Source: Urechis unicinctus (taxonomy: Eukaryota > Annelida > Polychaeta > Xenopneusta > Urechidae). Taken from it: a DNA stretch of 64,000 bases. The position numbers were made by a program, and so were the translations under genes. The stretch spans positions 34,087,559 through 34,151,558 of the forward strand of contig CM067343.1 of NCBI GenBank assembly GCA_034190875.2, read 5' to 3'. Below the pieces are notes generated by a model, which saw only the letters and a list, made by a program, of their open reading frames with translations, had not been told where the DNA came from and did not search any database. Shown here piece after piece: positions 14,029 through 24,560 of the stretch; position 1 is the stretch's first letter, and each line of letters begins with the position of its first letter.

Positions 14029-14274
14029 TCATTGCATTGCGGTTTGAAGGAATCTCCTAGTAATTTGGCGCAGAGTGAAGAGGGCTCGAAAGGACATAAC
14101 ATCCAACCAAATGATGTTGGCATCATTTGGTGGTTCTGTTGGGGAAACATAGAGCGGCTTACTCATATTTGGTGCTGGATCGATCTCGTGTTCTTCCCGT
14201 TCATGATTGATGAAACTATCTCGCGAGCTCAAGGAGTAGCCTTCAACTTGATGCCGAACAGAATGTCTGTACAT
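14029..14274 (-). other. Open frame of uncertain coding status, 81 codons (copy 2)
   Basis: Counterpart of the frame at 5310-5558, one codon shorter by a 3-base deletion that keeps the frame. No recognisable domain. Confidence 0.15.
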
Positions 14275-14476
14275 CCTCTGTGGAAAATGACACTTAGTGA
14301 TTTCTATTGATTCGTTGGCTTTGTATTTGCTATCTGAGCTAGAATGTCAACAATCAATAGCCAATTATTCTATAAATGCTTCACAAGAGAGGTAACGATT
14401 CCGTGGATCGTAAGTTTGGTGTAGCCATACAAAGCTGTTAATGTTTGCGGAGAGAGCAGTAAATCAAATCTTTCAA

Positions 14477-14959
14477 TATTCACTAACATGCTACAATATG
14501 AGGTAACAATATTTGAACAAAGAGTACATGTACATACATACATACATATATACATACATACATACATACATACATACATACATACATACATACATACATA
14601 CATACATACATACATACATACATACATACATACATACATACATACATACATACATACACACACACACAAACACACACACACACACACACGCATACACGCA
14701 TACACGCATACATGCATACATACATACATACATACATACATACATACATACATACATACATACATACATACATACATACATACATACATACATACATACA
14801 TACATACATACATACAATACATACATACATACATACATACATACATACATACATACATACATACATACAGACATACATACATACATACATACATACATAC
14901 ATACAGACATACATACATACATACATACATACATACATACATACAGATACATACATACA

Positions 14960-14989
<30 letters not shown>
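14477..14989. repeat. ACAT microsatellite with a CA-rich core
   Basis: Forty-eight bases of unique sequence that copy 1 lacks are followed from about 14525 by nearly uninterrupted ACAT repeats to 14989. A CACACA/CGCATACA stretch lies at about 14656-14712 and occasional CAGACAT units occur. There are no genes. Confidence 0.95.
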
Positions 14990-14990
<1 letters not shown>

Positions 14991-17352
14991 TTCTCAACTG
15001 TTTTTCAAATTGTGACATTATTTACTGAGATTTGGTTGGGTTAAATCGTGGAAACCCTCTTAGTAGTCACAGCCTCGATTTGGGACCATATTTAGCGTTG
15101 CCCATGTACGAGAAGGCTTTTCTACGCGTTTTCAAACTTTAGTTCGGCGGCCATCGCGTGTCTTTTCCGACGATTGATGAGGCAAAAATCCTTTTTGAAT
15201 CAGTCTGGCAAAGTAAAGAACTTACTTTTTGCGGAGCATAGTTTGTCTAGATTATATGAAATACAGTTTAGTGAAAATTGTATGGCATATTTGTGACTTA
15301 TGGATGATAACATCACACCCCATGTCAATCCATTTGCACACCTGATATTTTTGTACTACAATCGAAGTACGCCGCACCATGGTGGTTTCAAACTTCGCTT
15401 GTTGTGTACCCGGGTCTGATTGAGAGTGTTCATATACGCATTCAGTTGTGTTCAAAAATGAATGGTCTTCTCAAATAGAATAACAAAGCAGCCAGGTGTT
15501 TGATATTGAACAGAATGCCCCCCCAAAAACACCACAACAGTAAGTTTTCATACTTTTGTTGACCTGTTCTGTTTGTGTTTTTGAAAAAACTTTTTTGTTT
15601 TAATTGGATGTTAGGTTATTATTTAAGGCTTAACAGATGGAAATGAGCATCATTACATATGTAATGAACATTATCATTTTAGAATACTTAAGGTTTACCA
15701 GATATGGAATGGAATGTTCACAAAATCACAGGGTCAGCGATCATGTTGTATTGATATTGACTATGCTTTATTACAATTACTTCCATAGCAATGTGGACAG
15801 TGGTCATAAGATCATTCCTCATCGGTAAACTTCATGATGGTGTTTATTCTACATGCTGCTAATAATTGAGTTTCTATCAGCCAAATCATATGCCTTTAAT
15901 CACATGCAATATATCATGCAGATCCATATTTTGATAAGAAGTGGAGGAACAGCAATGTTTGAGTTAAATTTTATTTTAGAAATAATTCTCAAGTAGCAAA
16001 TTGAGTCCAAAATCACATACATACAATATTCGTTATTACATAATAGGATACCGAGTAATCCCGAGTGCAGGTACACTAACAATCAATTACCAGTATCACA
16101 ATGAGGCAGATAATGATAACAACTATAGAAATGTTATGACTGTTTGACAGCTAAAGGTATATGTATGATGTTGATGCAATAAGTGAGATACAAAACTATG
16201 ATATGTCTAGGACAGGTTACACAACGCAGGATAAAGCTACTTAAATAGGTCATGACACAGATAGGATTAATTGATATACCTATACATGTACAGACATACA
16301 TATTACAACAGAGAGTGTTGAATGACAAAACTAGAGGAAAGCATGTACAAAAGGTGGGATGGCATTGAAAACGGAAGGGGGGGGGGGAAATGGGAGTGCA
16401 AATTGATGTGATCTCGTTGAAATCTAATTGAACAAGACAAAGAAGTGCTGGTTACCTGACCATATCCGCGCGGGATTTAATTGGGGCAGCCTCTTCCCTT
16501 CTAAAGAGAAAAGAAAAGGACTTATGCGATAACGTTTACAAATTCAACAAATTCAACCTATGTTTTCATGAAAATGGAATCCAGAATAAAATATTCTCTC
16601 TGTCTCTGTTGTTTGGAATGGAATATATTGGAAAAAAAATTACTTAAACTTTCAGAGATCCCAAGTGGAAACACCACACAGGTTAAATACATATTGCATA
16701 CATAGCTGATGAATGCCGCGAGAGCGGAAACGAGAGGAAGAGGATAATATGCACAAAGTCTTATGAACTTGTTCAGCGATGTGAGGGCAATATTCTGGTT
16801 GAGTATATAGACGAAAACAGGCAAGACCTGGTACACCCCTCACAGGAATAGCTTCTTCATTGAGAGAGCTGTAACCAACTTTCAGCGGCTTGGAAGGCGG
16901 CTCCATGGACTTATCACTAATGGTAGCCGTGCACGACGTTTATTAACGTCGTGCAAAGATCGTAACCGAATGCGCGTGAACGATACATGAGTTCCAATTA
17001 TACACGATAATTACACAAATGTACATATGAAGAATAATTTTTCACATAAATGAATGTTTATCAACATGTTGAGTTAGTTTACGTGTGAGATTTCGTCTAA
17101 GGCGATTTAATCCGGCCACACAAATTCTGAAAAGTTCATGTTTATTTTGAACGACAAGATCGGTTTCTGCGCGCATGCGCAGACAAGGTTCCTCGCAAGC
17201 GAACTTTTTCTTTTTGAATTTTATTATTTGAGTATATGTGTCATTTTGTCAATGATTATCTTTTGGAAATATCTACTTTGAAGGGCGATATGTATTCAAC
17301 GATATCACATTGACATTTAAAAAAAGATAACACTTATTGATTCCCGTAGTCT
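14990..17352. other. Gene-free single-copy stretch
   Basis: AT-rich sequence with stops in all frames and no recognisable exon. It includes an 11-base G run at 16377-16387 and a perfect hairpin at 16930-16955, listed separately. Confidence 0.6.
16930..16955. other. Perfect 11-bp inverted repeat (hairpin)
   Basis: TGCACGACGTT and its exact reverse complement AACGTCGTGCA are separated by TATT. A single GC-containing hairpin in AT-rich DNA; there is no U tract and no adjacent gene to suggest a terminator. A related word (GCCGTGCACGAC) recurs at about 18290. Confidence 0.7.
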
Positions 17353-17547
17353 GGAGGGGGCACTTGGCCTTGTCCTATGTAGGGTTGTGCCCGGGATCTC
17401 AAAAACCTGTACCCGTCATACAAGGTAGAAATGGCATGAGCATACCCCATCCTACAATTATGAGATCAACAAAACCCGTCGGGAGGCCGAAAAAAACCTA
17501 CCCCGACACATGTATACTACCTCTATATACTTAAGTGCCCCCCCTCC
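17353..17547. mobile_element. Small TIR element (MITE-like), about 195 bp
   Basis: GGAGGGGGCACTT at the left edge is matched by AAGTGCCCCCCCTCC at the right edge, an inverted repeat of 13-15 bases apart from a difference in run length. The interior is non-coding although it is open over 65 codons on the plus strand. I see no clear target-site duplication, so this is a candidate only. Confidence 0.45.
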
Positions 17548-18949
17548 TCCGGGACCTGCAGCCACAAGGCGAGTGAAAATGAAACTGCGTAATGTGACGT
17601 CATATCTCCAAAACTGGGGCTGCCGTGAATGAAAGTTGTGATTTCTAAATGTTCATTTGACAATTGCTAAATAATCACGAGCCAGTTGATAACCAAAAAT
17701 AGTGCGGAGAAGCGGATATTCATCTCATTTGTCGACATATATATTTACGTAAGTACACAACATTGATGAGAAGCTATATGCACGCGAAATACAAAAATTG
17801 CCACACGACCCACATATCCTCAATCACGACGGTATATTTATATTACCGTCGTTCGCGGCTACACTAATGGCTGAAGGAATGTTCAAGTCTGGATAGATTT
17901 CATCCACTTCATCAATGCATGATTGACAGAACTTAGGAGCAGTTTTTTGTGTAATGGACAGATTCTGTTTTTCTTTGACACCACTTGGAAATTTTAATTT
18001 CAGGTTGGAAATTTTAATTTCAGGTTTCCAGTTTCCAAACATCCTCATTGTGATTGAAGGCTTTCAGAAGAACACCGTCTTGAATATGGCTTGGCCCATA
18101 GCTGTTCTATTCTGAAAAAAACCCCAAAGTAAATCAGATACTGGCTAGTCAAATACATAACATTAAATATTATAATCTATGTTTAAGTACACAACACAAA
18201 CCAGCAATTCCTGTGAGATTGTTTTATATCACCCTCTACTAATAGACTAAATCATATTCGGTTTGAAATATTGACATTGTCACTTCAAGCCGTGCACGAC
18301 AAATTCCAAAACAAATTATCTTATAACTTGCGATTCGGTCGTATGATTCATAAGTGTCATTCTTTTATCTGTATACGATCTACTATCAGAATATGGTACC
18401 AATTCAAAAGGAAGCACACCGTACTTCGATTTAAGTACGATCGCATCACTACGCCATTGTTTCAGAAAAATCATTCAACAGTGGTGTTATTTATTAGCGA
18501 TAGCTCATTAATATGCCATAGAATTTTGAATAACATATAATGTATCATTAGATGATATACTTGTAAATTAGAAAACATAGACCTTACCTCTGCCATGTTG
18601 ATGTGTGTACAAAATTTAAACCATGAACGCAGAAAAACTTGAAGTCGCTGTCGAATAATGGAAGTGAAAACTCTTCTTGTGAAGGCCCAATATCGCCCAC
18701 AACAACAGATTTGGTTTCAAATGTAGGCCATAATATATTTGCATAATTAAATCGTTCAAAGCCAATCACATTTCAGAAAATAATGTCATAAAATGCAAAA
18801 CAGCAGAGGGCGGTGGCACGACTATACCTTATCGGATGTCCCGTTGGTATTGTTAATTGGGCGCTAAAATACCGTCGCACACTTAGCTGACCACTTTTTC
18901 ACATAGCTTGCCTAACTAACGCTGCAATATGACGGGATACCAAAGAGTT
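17548..18949. other. Gene-free stretch with a 20-bp direct repeat
   Basis: TTGGAAATTTTAATTTCAGG occurs twice in tandem at 17985-18004 and 18005-18024. Otherwise no exon, RNA gene or transposon end is recognised. Confidence 0.6.
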
Positions 18950-19548
18950 ACATAACCAAAGATATTGGTTATAACTTCTTGGTTATACTAAATGATACAT
19001 CCCCATTCATATGTTTTCTGGTCTTTTATATATTATATAATTGTTCGTTTCATCCCAACTCCGCCAAACATTATCATTATCCCATTTACAACATCCGATA
19101 TGTAGTGACATTTTCCGTACTAATAGAGTAAAACACCCCTCACGACCAGCCATGATTTTTTTGGCAAGAATTGTATTCGAGTTCTGTATCTTTGCATGTG
19201 TCGCAGTGAGCCGCGATATGCAACTTAATTTTTGTTGTTTCCGGTAATAATGTAAGCAGGTGCACGGAGGTAATACGCAAAAGTTAGCGTAGGATTTTGA
19301 GAAGCTGTTATAAGAGCTCGCGCTTTCAACTGGTCTGCGCGTCACGATGCGGCGCGTGCTGTCAACGTAATGACATCGCATTTTGGTCTCGGCGAACTTA
19401 CGTGGATATATAAGTTTAGTCATGATTAATCACCAAGCTCTGTGCACGAGTCGACCAAGTCAAATCGTCAGCGTCCAGTGCACACTGCCCTTGAAGCCTC
19501 GCAAGCAATCCTCACAAGATACTAGGAAGAGTAGGACAACTTGACAAG
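18950..19548. other. Unique segment that is blended into the repeat at 6708-7315
   Basis: This appears to be the clean version of the mosaic at 6708-7315. It is moderately GC-rich for the window. A 138-codon minus-strand frame starting with ATG (19423 to 19007) covers most of it; the translation is Lys/Arg/Cys-rich and I recognise no domain in it. It could be an exon or chance. The segment is followed after a short spacer by a pure ACAT array. Confidence 0.6.
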
Positions 19549-19581
19549 CATGATTGCTTAATGTAATTTTGATTTGTTTGT

Positions 19582-20135
19582 CATACATACATACATACAT
19601 ACATACATACATACATACATACATACATACATACATACATACATACATACATACATACATACATACATACATACATACATACATACATACATACATACAT
19701 ACATACATACATACATACATACATACATACATACATACATACATACATACATACATACATACATACATACATACATACATACATACATACATACATACAT
19801 ACATACATACATACATACATACATACATACATACATACATACATACATACATACATACATGCATAGATGCATACATACATAAATACAAATAAATATATAC
19901 ATACATGCATACATACATACATTCATACTTAAAATACATCCATGCATGCATATACACATTAATGCATACGTACATACAAACATACATATATACATGCTTA
20001 CATGCATACATACATACAGACATTAATTCATAAATTCATACATACATACAAATTTACACATACATACATACAGTCATACATACATAAAAACATGCATACA
20101 TGCATATATACATGCATGCATACATTCATACAAGG
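19582..20135. repeat. ACAT microsatellite, pure then degenerate
   Basis: About 275 bases of uninterrupted ACAT units run to 19860, followed by a degenerate zone with GCAT, AAAT and TTCAT variants to about 20135. All frames here are repeat translations. Confidence 0.97.
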
Positions 20136-21649
20136 AAACAATGATATCCGCTGCAAATGAATGCATTAAGTTTATGTTCAAGTATAGATTTGTAAAAAGT
20201 GCTGGACGCATATATATGAATTTGTACTGATGCAATTTTGACCCATTCGGCTTAAAATCATTGAGTGTAAACAACAAACTTATCAAACTACACTTGCCTG
20301 AAAATCAGCTCAGGAGCCATGTCATAGAAACCAATCATCCCCACACGCTTCTACTGGTGGTGTTAATGAGGTGTATCCTGACAGGCGCCAACGATCGAAA
20401 TGCGCCAGATTCATTATTCCAAACAACCGGTGTGTCTTAAGTGATTGATGGCATGCGCTTGATGCCGCATTTGATTAACAAGTGGAAGCAATAGTAGTAC
20501 TATGTAACACGTGTTTATGAGGTACTTTTGAGCTGGACCAAACGAACATATCCGCATATGTAATTAAAACACCTTTTGGTATAGACTATGTATATTACTG
20601 CTAACTTATTTTGGATCATTTAGCCAAAGAACAAAACGTATGAATAACGGCTCATCGAATAACACTGTTTGCTAAAATGAACATCGGATGCATTCTAACG
20701 CTCCCAGTCCATGCGTTAAACTATGATTTATTGGCCCGAGTCGGCTGTGTGTCCATCATAAGGCTCCATAAGTGAGGATGCATATCTACGGTGACATTCT
20801 CAAAGATATGTTTATATAAGAAATGCATTTCGTGATTGTATGTGCAACCAGGTCAACTCATATTGTTGTGTGGAATCTGATCTTCAAACAATGAGAATCT
20901 TTATAACAAGAAATGCGCGTTGATCATAGTATTCGAGATGGTATGGTCTAAGATACCTTGAACTGATAATGAAAGAGTGACGTAATAAATGTCTGGCATA
21001 AAGCCCGCCATATCGCTGAGCACATTGAATCTTCTCTTAATAAGGTAAAAATACATATTCCTGATTTTAGTTTTTCATTGACATAGCACTCGGAAAAGGT
21101 TAAGTGCGTTTATTAACAAACAACAGCCAATAATTGATCTCGACCTTGTCGAATTCAGCACTAAATATTTTGGGTTAGTGCTACAATTTACCATTGCAAA
21201 TGCGCTTAATGAATGGTACATATATAGCAGCAATCAAACTGCTATCATATATTTTAATGGACGGCAAAAATCAATGCTGACTCTTGTTACAAATGGATAC
21301 CGTTTTTACGATTTGGATATATCATAAGGCAACTCGACGTGCTGAACAGCTCACATACAATACCGTTTGTGTTTGTTATCCGACATTGTGTGACACAGGC
21401 TGTATTCATTATGATATTTAATTTGATATGGCAAGTCGAAGTAACGATCGATTACATTATGGATCAATAACTTTTGACTTGGCTCGAGTTCATGCGCATA
21501 TGGCATTTAATGTTTCGTTTGTAACGTTCGATCTATGAATGATTGTCTGTATTTGAATAATCGCAAGGCATCGGCATGAAATTCATATAAACCTTGCATC
21601 ATTTGAAATGAGTTAAAATATAGTCGAATTTCGGTTAAAGAGGAGCACT
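20136..21649. other. Gene-free single-copy stretch
   Basis: AT-rich, stop-dense in all frames. I recognise no exon, RNA gene or mobile element. Confidence 0.6.
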
Positions 21650-21960
21650 GCGTAAGGGAGGGAGGGAGGGAGGGAGGGGGTCGAGTGGAAAGGCGCTGGG
21701 GTGTGAGGTCGGGGGTAGGTATCAGAGGAGAGGAGGAGCAAACTAGACAAGTGTCTTATGGCCTTGCTTTAGTAGAATAGGATAGGGAACATTAAAGATA
21801 GAATACCATAGATCTTCGTAAGGTTAATGATAACTAGATAAACAGAAATACTGATATGTAATGATACCGATACGTCACTGTTATAGATATTATATAATAC
21901 CACGTATTCCCTTGCCACATATATAATCTGCCATTAAGCTATAACATTCTCTCATATAAT
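21650..21960 (+). repeat. Third, diverged copy of part of the 5.6-kb segment
   Basis: This matches about 3480-3860 (and about 12200-12560) in order: a G/A-rich tract, GTGTGAGGT, TAGACAAGTG, then CGTAAGGTTAATGATAA, AACAGAAATAC, and TTCCCTTG followed by a TAATCTGCCATT-type block. Homology extends beyond the SINE-like body into flanking DNA, so it was copied as a segment. Divergence is substantial, hence much older than the pair at 199 and 8863. The tRNA-like head (about 3605-3650) is missing here. Confidence 0.7.
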
Positions 21961-22000
21961 CAATGAGAACAAAGTCAAATCATCATACAACATAGCATAT

Positions 22001-22643
22001 AAGCATGGAGACTACAACATTAAAACCAAGGCATGGGGACTACCACATTACAACATAGGCATTGGAACTACACCATTACAACATAGGCATGGAAACAACC
22101 ACATTACAGCATAGGCATGGAAACAACCTCATTTCAATATAGACATGGGAACTACCATTTTGCAATATAAGCATGGAGACTACAACATTACAACCAAGGC
22201 ATGGGAACTACCACGTTACAACATAGGCATGGAAACAACCACATTTCAATATAGACATGGGAATTACCATTTTGCAATATAAGCATGGAGACTACAACAT
22301 TACAACCAAGGCATGGGAACTACTATCACATTACAACACAGGCATGGAAACAACCACATTTCAATATAGACATGGGAACTACCATTTTGCAATATAAGCA
22401 TGGAGACTACAACATTAAAACCAAGGCATGGGAACTACCACGTTACAACATAGGCATGGAAACAACCACACTTCAATATAGACATGGGAACTACCAGTTT
22501 GCAATATAAGCATGGAGACTACAACATTACAACCAAGGCATGGGAACTACCACGTTACAACATAGGCATGGAAACAACCACATTTCAATATAGGCATGAG
22601 AACTACCTCGTACAACATAGGCAAGGGAACTACCACATTGCAA
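22001..22643 (+). repeat. 28-bp minisatellite with 112-bp higher-order period
   Basis: There are about 23 units of 28 bases, each beginning AGGCATGG, AAGCATGG or AGACATGG. From 22169 four unit types alternate in fixed order, so the AAGCATGGAG type recurs at 22169, 22281, 22396 and 22508 (spacing 112, 115, 112). The first six units (22001-22168) are less regular. The period is not a multiple of three and no frame stays open through the array, so it is not coding. Confidence 0.95.
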
Positions 22644-22649
22644 CTATAC

Positions 22650-22715
22650 GGAGAGATAGATATATATGTAGATGTAGAGATAGAGAGAGAGATAGAGATA
22701 TATATATAGAGAGAG

Positions 22716-22760
<45 letters not shown>

Positions 22761-23000
22761 GAGAGAGATCTAGAGATACAGAGAGAGAGAGATAGATAGA
22801 GAGAAAGAGAGAGATCTATAAAAGAGAGAGAAAGAGAGAGAGAGGGAGATAGAGAGAGAGAGAGAGAGATATCTCTCTCTATATATAGAGATCTAATAGA
22901 GAGATCTCTATAGAAAGATATATATCTATATCTCTATTCTTTTCTCTCTCTCTCTATATATATTTATCTATATATATATATGTATATATATCTATATATA

Positions 23001-23062
<62 letters not shown>
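22650..23062. repeat. GA/CT and TA low-complexity tract
   Basis: GAGATA/GAGA units run to about 22870, then mixed TCTCTA and TATATC, then a TA run to 23062. The GA and CT halves could pair into a long imperfect hairpin. No genes. Confidence 0.95.
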
Positions 23063-23066
<4 letters not shown>

Positions 23067-23083
23067 TCATTGCGTTCTGTGCA

Positions 23084-23387
23084 GCTCTCATTCTTCCTTC
23101 TTCTCACGTTACTCCACGACGAGTCTAAGACAGTGGAAATCAACGCCAAACGGATTACTCAGAAGAAACTCAAGAGATACCAACGCAAGAAATACAGAGA
23201 GCTGCAAGAACGCACATTTGAGTACCGGAAGGAATCGGAAGCCGGTCAGCGCACAACCAAGCGTCTACTTCTTGCAGTACACGAGGTGATTAACAAGTAT
23301 TGTGGATACAATGAAGAAGTTAATACATTTGATCATGACTTTTTACTATCGTATTCATTGAGTCGACTTGTATCTCGTTTCAAGTGA
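23084..23387 (+). CDS. Orphan coding exon or gene fragment, basic helical segment, function unknown
   Basis: The frame is open from the TA tract to a TGA at 23385-23387. From about 23118 the codon use is unlike its surroundings, with many third-position G or C codons (GAG, AAG, CTC, CTG, CGC, GCC). The translation is a highly charged, Lys/Arg/Glu/Gln-rich stretch of about 60 residues (it includes KKLKRYQRKKYRELQER) that would form a basic amphipathic helix or coiled coil, followed by a region with several aromatics. A pyrimidine-rich run (23087-23104) precedes it, so a splice acceptor there is possible; the frame's formal ATG lies in the TA repeat and is not credible. I recognise no family. 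It may be one exon of a host gene or a piece of a transposon protein. Confidence 0.4.
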
Positions 23388-23668
23388 ACAATAATACGTT
23401 CAACCGACGATTTGTACAGTTTTCGTTTAATATTACAACTACGAATGTAGCACACGTTCCTGGAAGAGCCGGTATCATGGACGCCAAAAGTGCCGTATCA
23501 GCTTCAACGAAGTACCGTTTAGGCGAGGTTTTGCTCCGGCCAGGTGCCGTATCGCCTCGAAAACCTACACATATACATAGATATATGTACTACCCATTCA
23601 TCTTCCTGGAGGTATCTCAAACAGAGTTGATCGTTTCGCAACACAAACGTACCGAATCAGGGCGGTGA
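23384..23668 (+). pseudogene. Possible decayed retroelement pol (RNase H end) fragment
   Basis: The frame contains an F-x-F-x-I stretch followed by HVPGR (about 23455-23472), reminiscent of the conserved HVPGK region at the end of RNase H in Ty3/gypsy-type pol proteins. The usual downstream ADALSR motif is absent or degraded, and no reverse transcriptase, integrase or long terminal repeat is seen nearby. It starts just after the stop of the preceding coding-like segment. It may equally be chance resemblance. Confidence 0.2.
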
Positions 23669-23689
23669 AGGCAATGTGATGTAGGAAAA

Positions 23690-24050
23690 GCCCTCTGGAA
23701 TTACATTGCGCATTCAGTGTCAAACTATATGGGCTCGCCGTGAAAAAGCAATCAGTTCATATGATGGTACAAGCCTCGTTCGTCTGCATGTCATTATGCC
23801 ACATAATGACAGGTTATGATGAAATTGCTCCAAAATTTACCTCAATATATTGCTGCATTGGACAGGACCGATATTGTCGGAATCATGTTTGTAGTTTGCT
23901 TTTAATTACTCATAAATCACTTTTGCGCATAGAGTACACTGCTCTACTAACATGCACAGTATGATCAATCATGATATAATTCAACACGCGGAGAGGTCAT
24001 TATCGAATGAGGGATGTTTTATTACGCTTCAATGCGCATAAACATTCGCA
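23690..24050 (+). repeat. Diverged duplicate of about 36735-36890
   Basis: GAATTACATTGCGCATT followed by GTGTCAA occurs at 23698 and again at 36750, with AAAGCCCT just ahead in both. Downstream GGGATGTT.TATTACG is shared (about 24010 and 36848) with an extra insertion in this copy. No coding sequence is evident. Confidence 0.5.
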
Positions 24051-24097
24051 TTGATACAGTAACAAAGGTAATCAAGGGTGATATTGCTGACATATGA

Positions 24098-24312
<215 letters not shown>

Positions 24313-24560
24313 TTTGGATCGAAACTGGTAACAAGTTAAATATAAAAAAAACGTATACTATCTCATTATCCATATATTTTTGTCATGTTTTGTCTATCTC
24401 TGCAACATTATTTACATAATATACGTAAAAAAAATACCAATATTTGTGAGTGCTGTTGAAAGTTTAGGCTTACGCGTGCCAAATGGTAATATCGAAGTTT
24501 TGCACGATTGAAAGATTGTGACTTCAAATTATGTTGAACTGAATTGCGATCTCAACCGGC

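Larger units (their letters stand above)
8863..14476 (+). repeat. Segmental duplication, copy 2 (5.61 kb, direct)
   Basis: This is the near-identical partner of 199-5760, beginning straight after ACAT repeats and ending at AAATCTTTCAA, beyond which the flanks differ from copy 1. It is about 52 bases longer, mainly because a 50-base stretch is duplicated at 9933-10034. It carries the same MITE-like (9327-9631) and SINE-like (12079-12385) elements. No gene is confidently seen in the rest. Confidence 0.95.

Noticed and set aside
16377..16387. G run as a G-quadruplex site
   Set aside because: A single run of 11 G without further G tracts nearby.
19007..19423. 138-codon ATG frame as a confident gene
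   Set aside because: No domain, signal or splice context; kept only as a note on the unique segment.
22285..22509. Protein-coding frame of 74 codons
   Set aside because: The 28-base period shifts frame at every unit and no frame stays open through the array.
22001..22643. CRISPR array (28-base units look like repeats of CRISPR size)
   Set aside because: Units are directly tandem with no spacers; it is a minisatellite.
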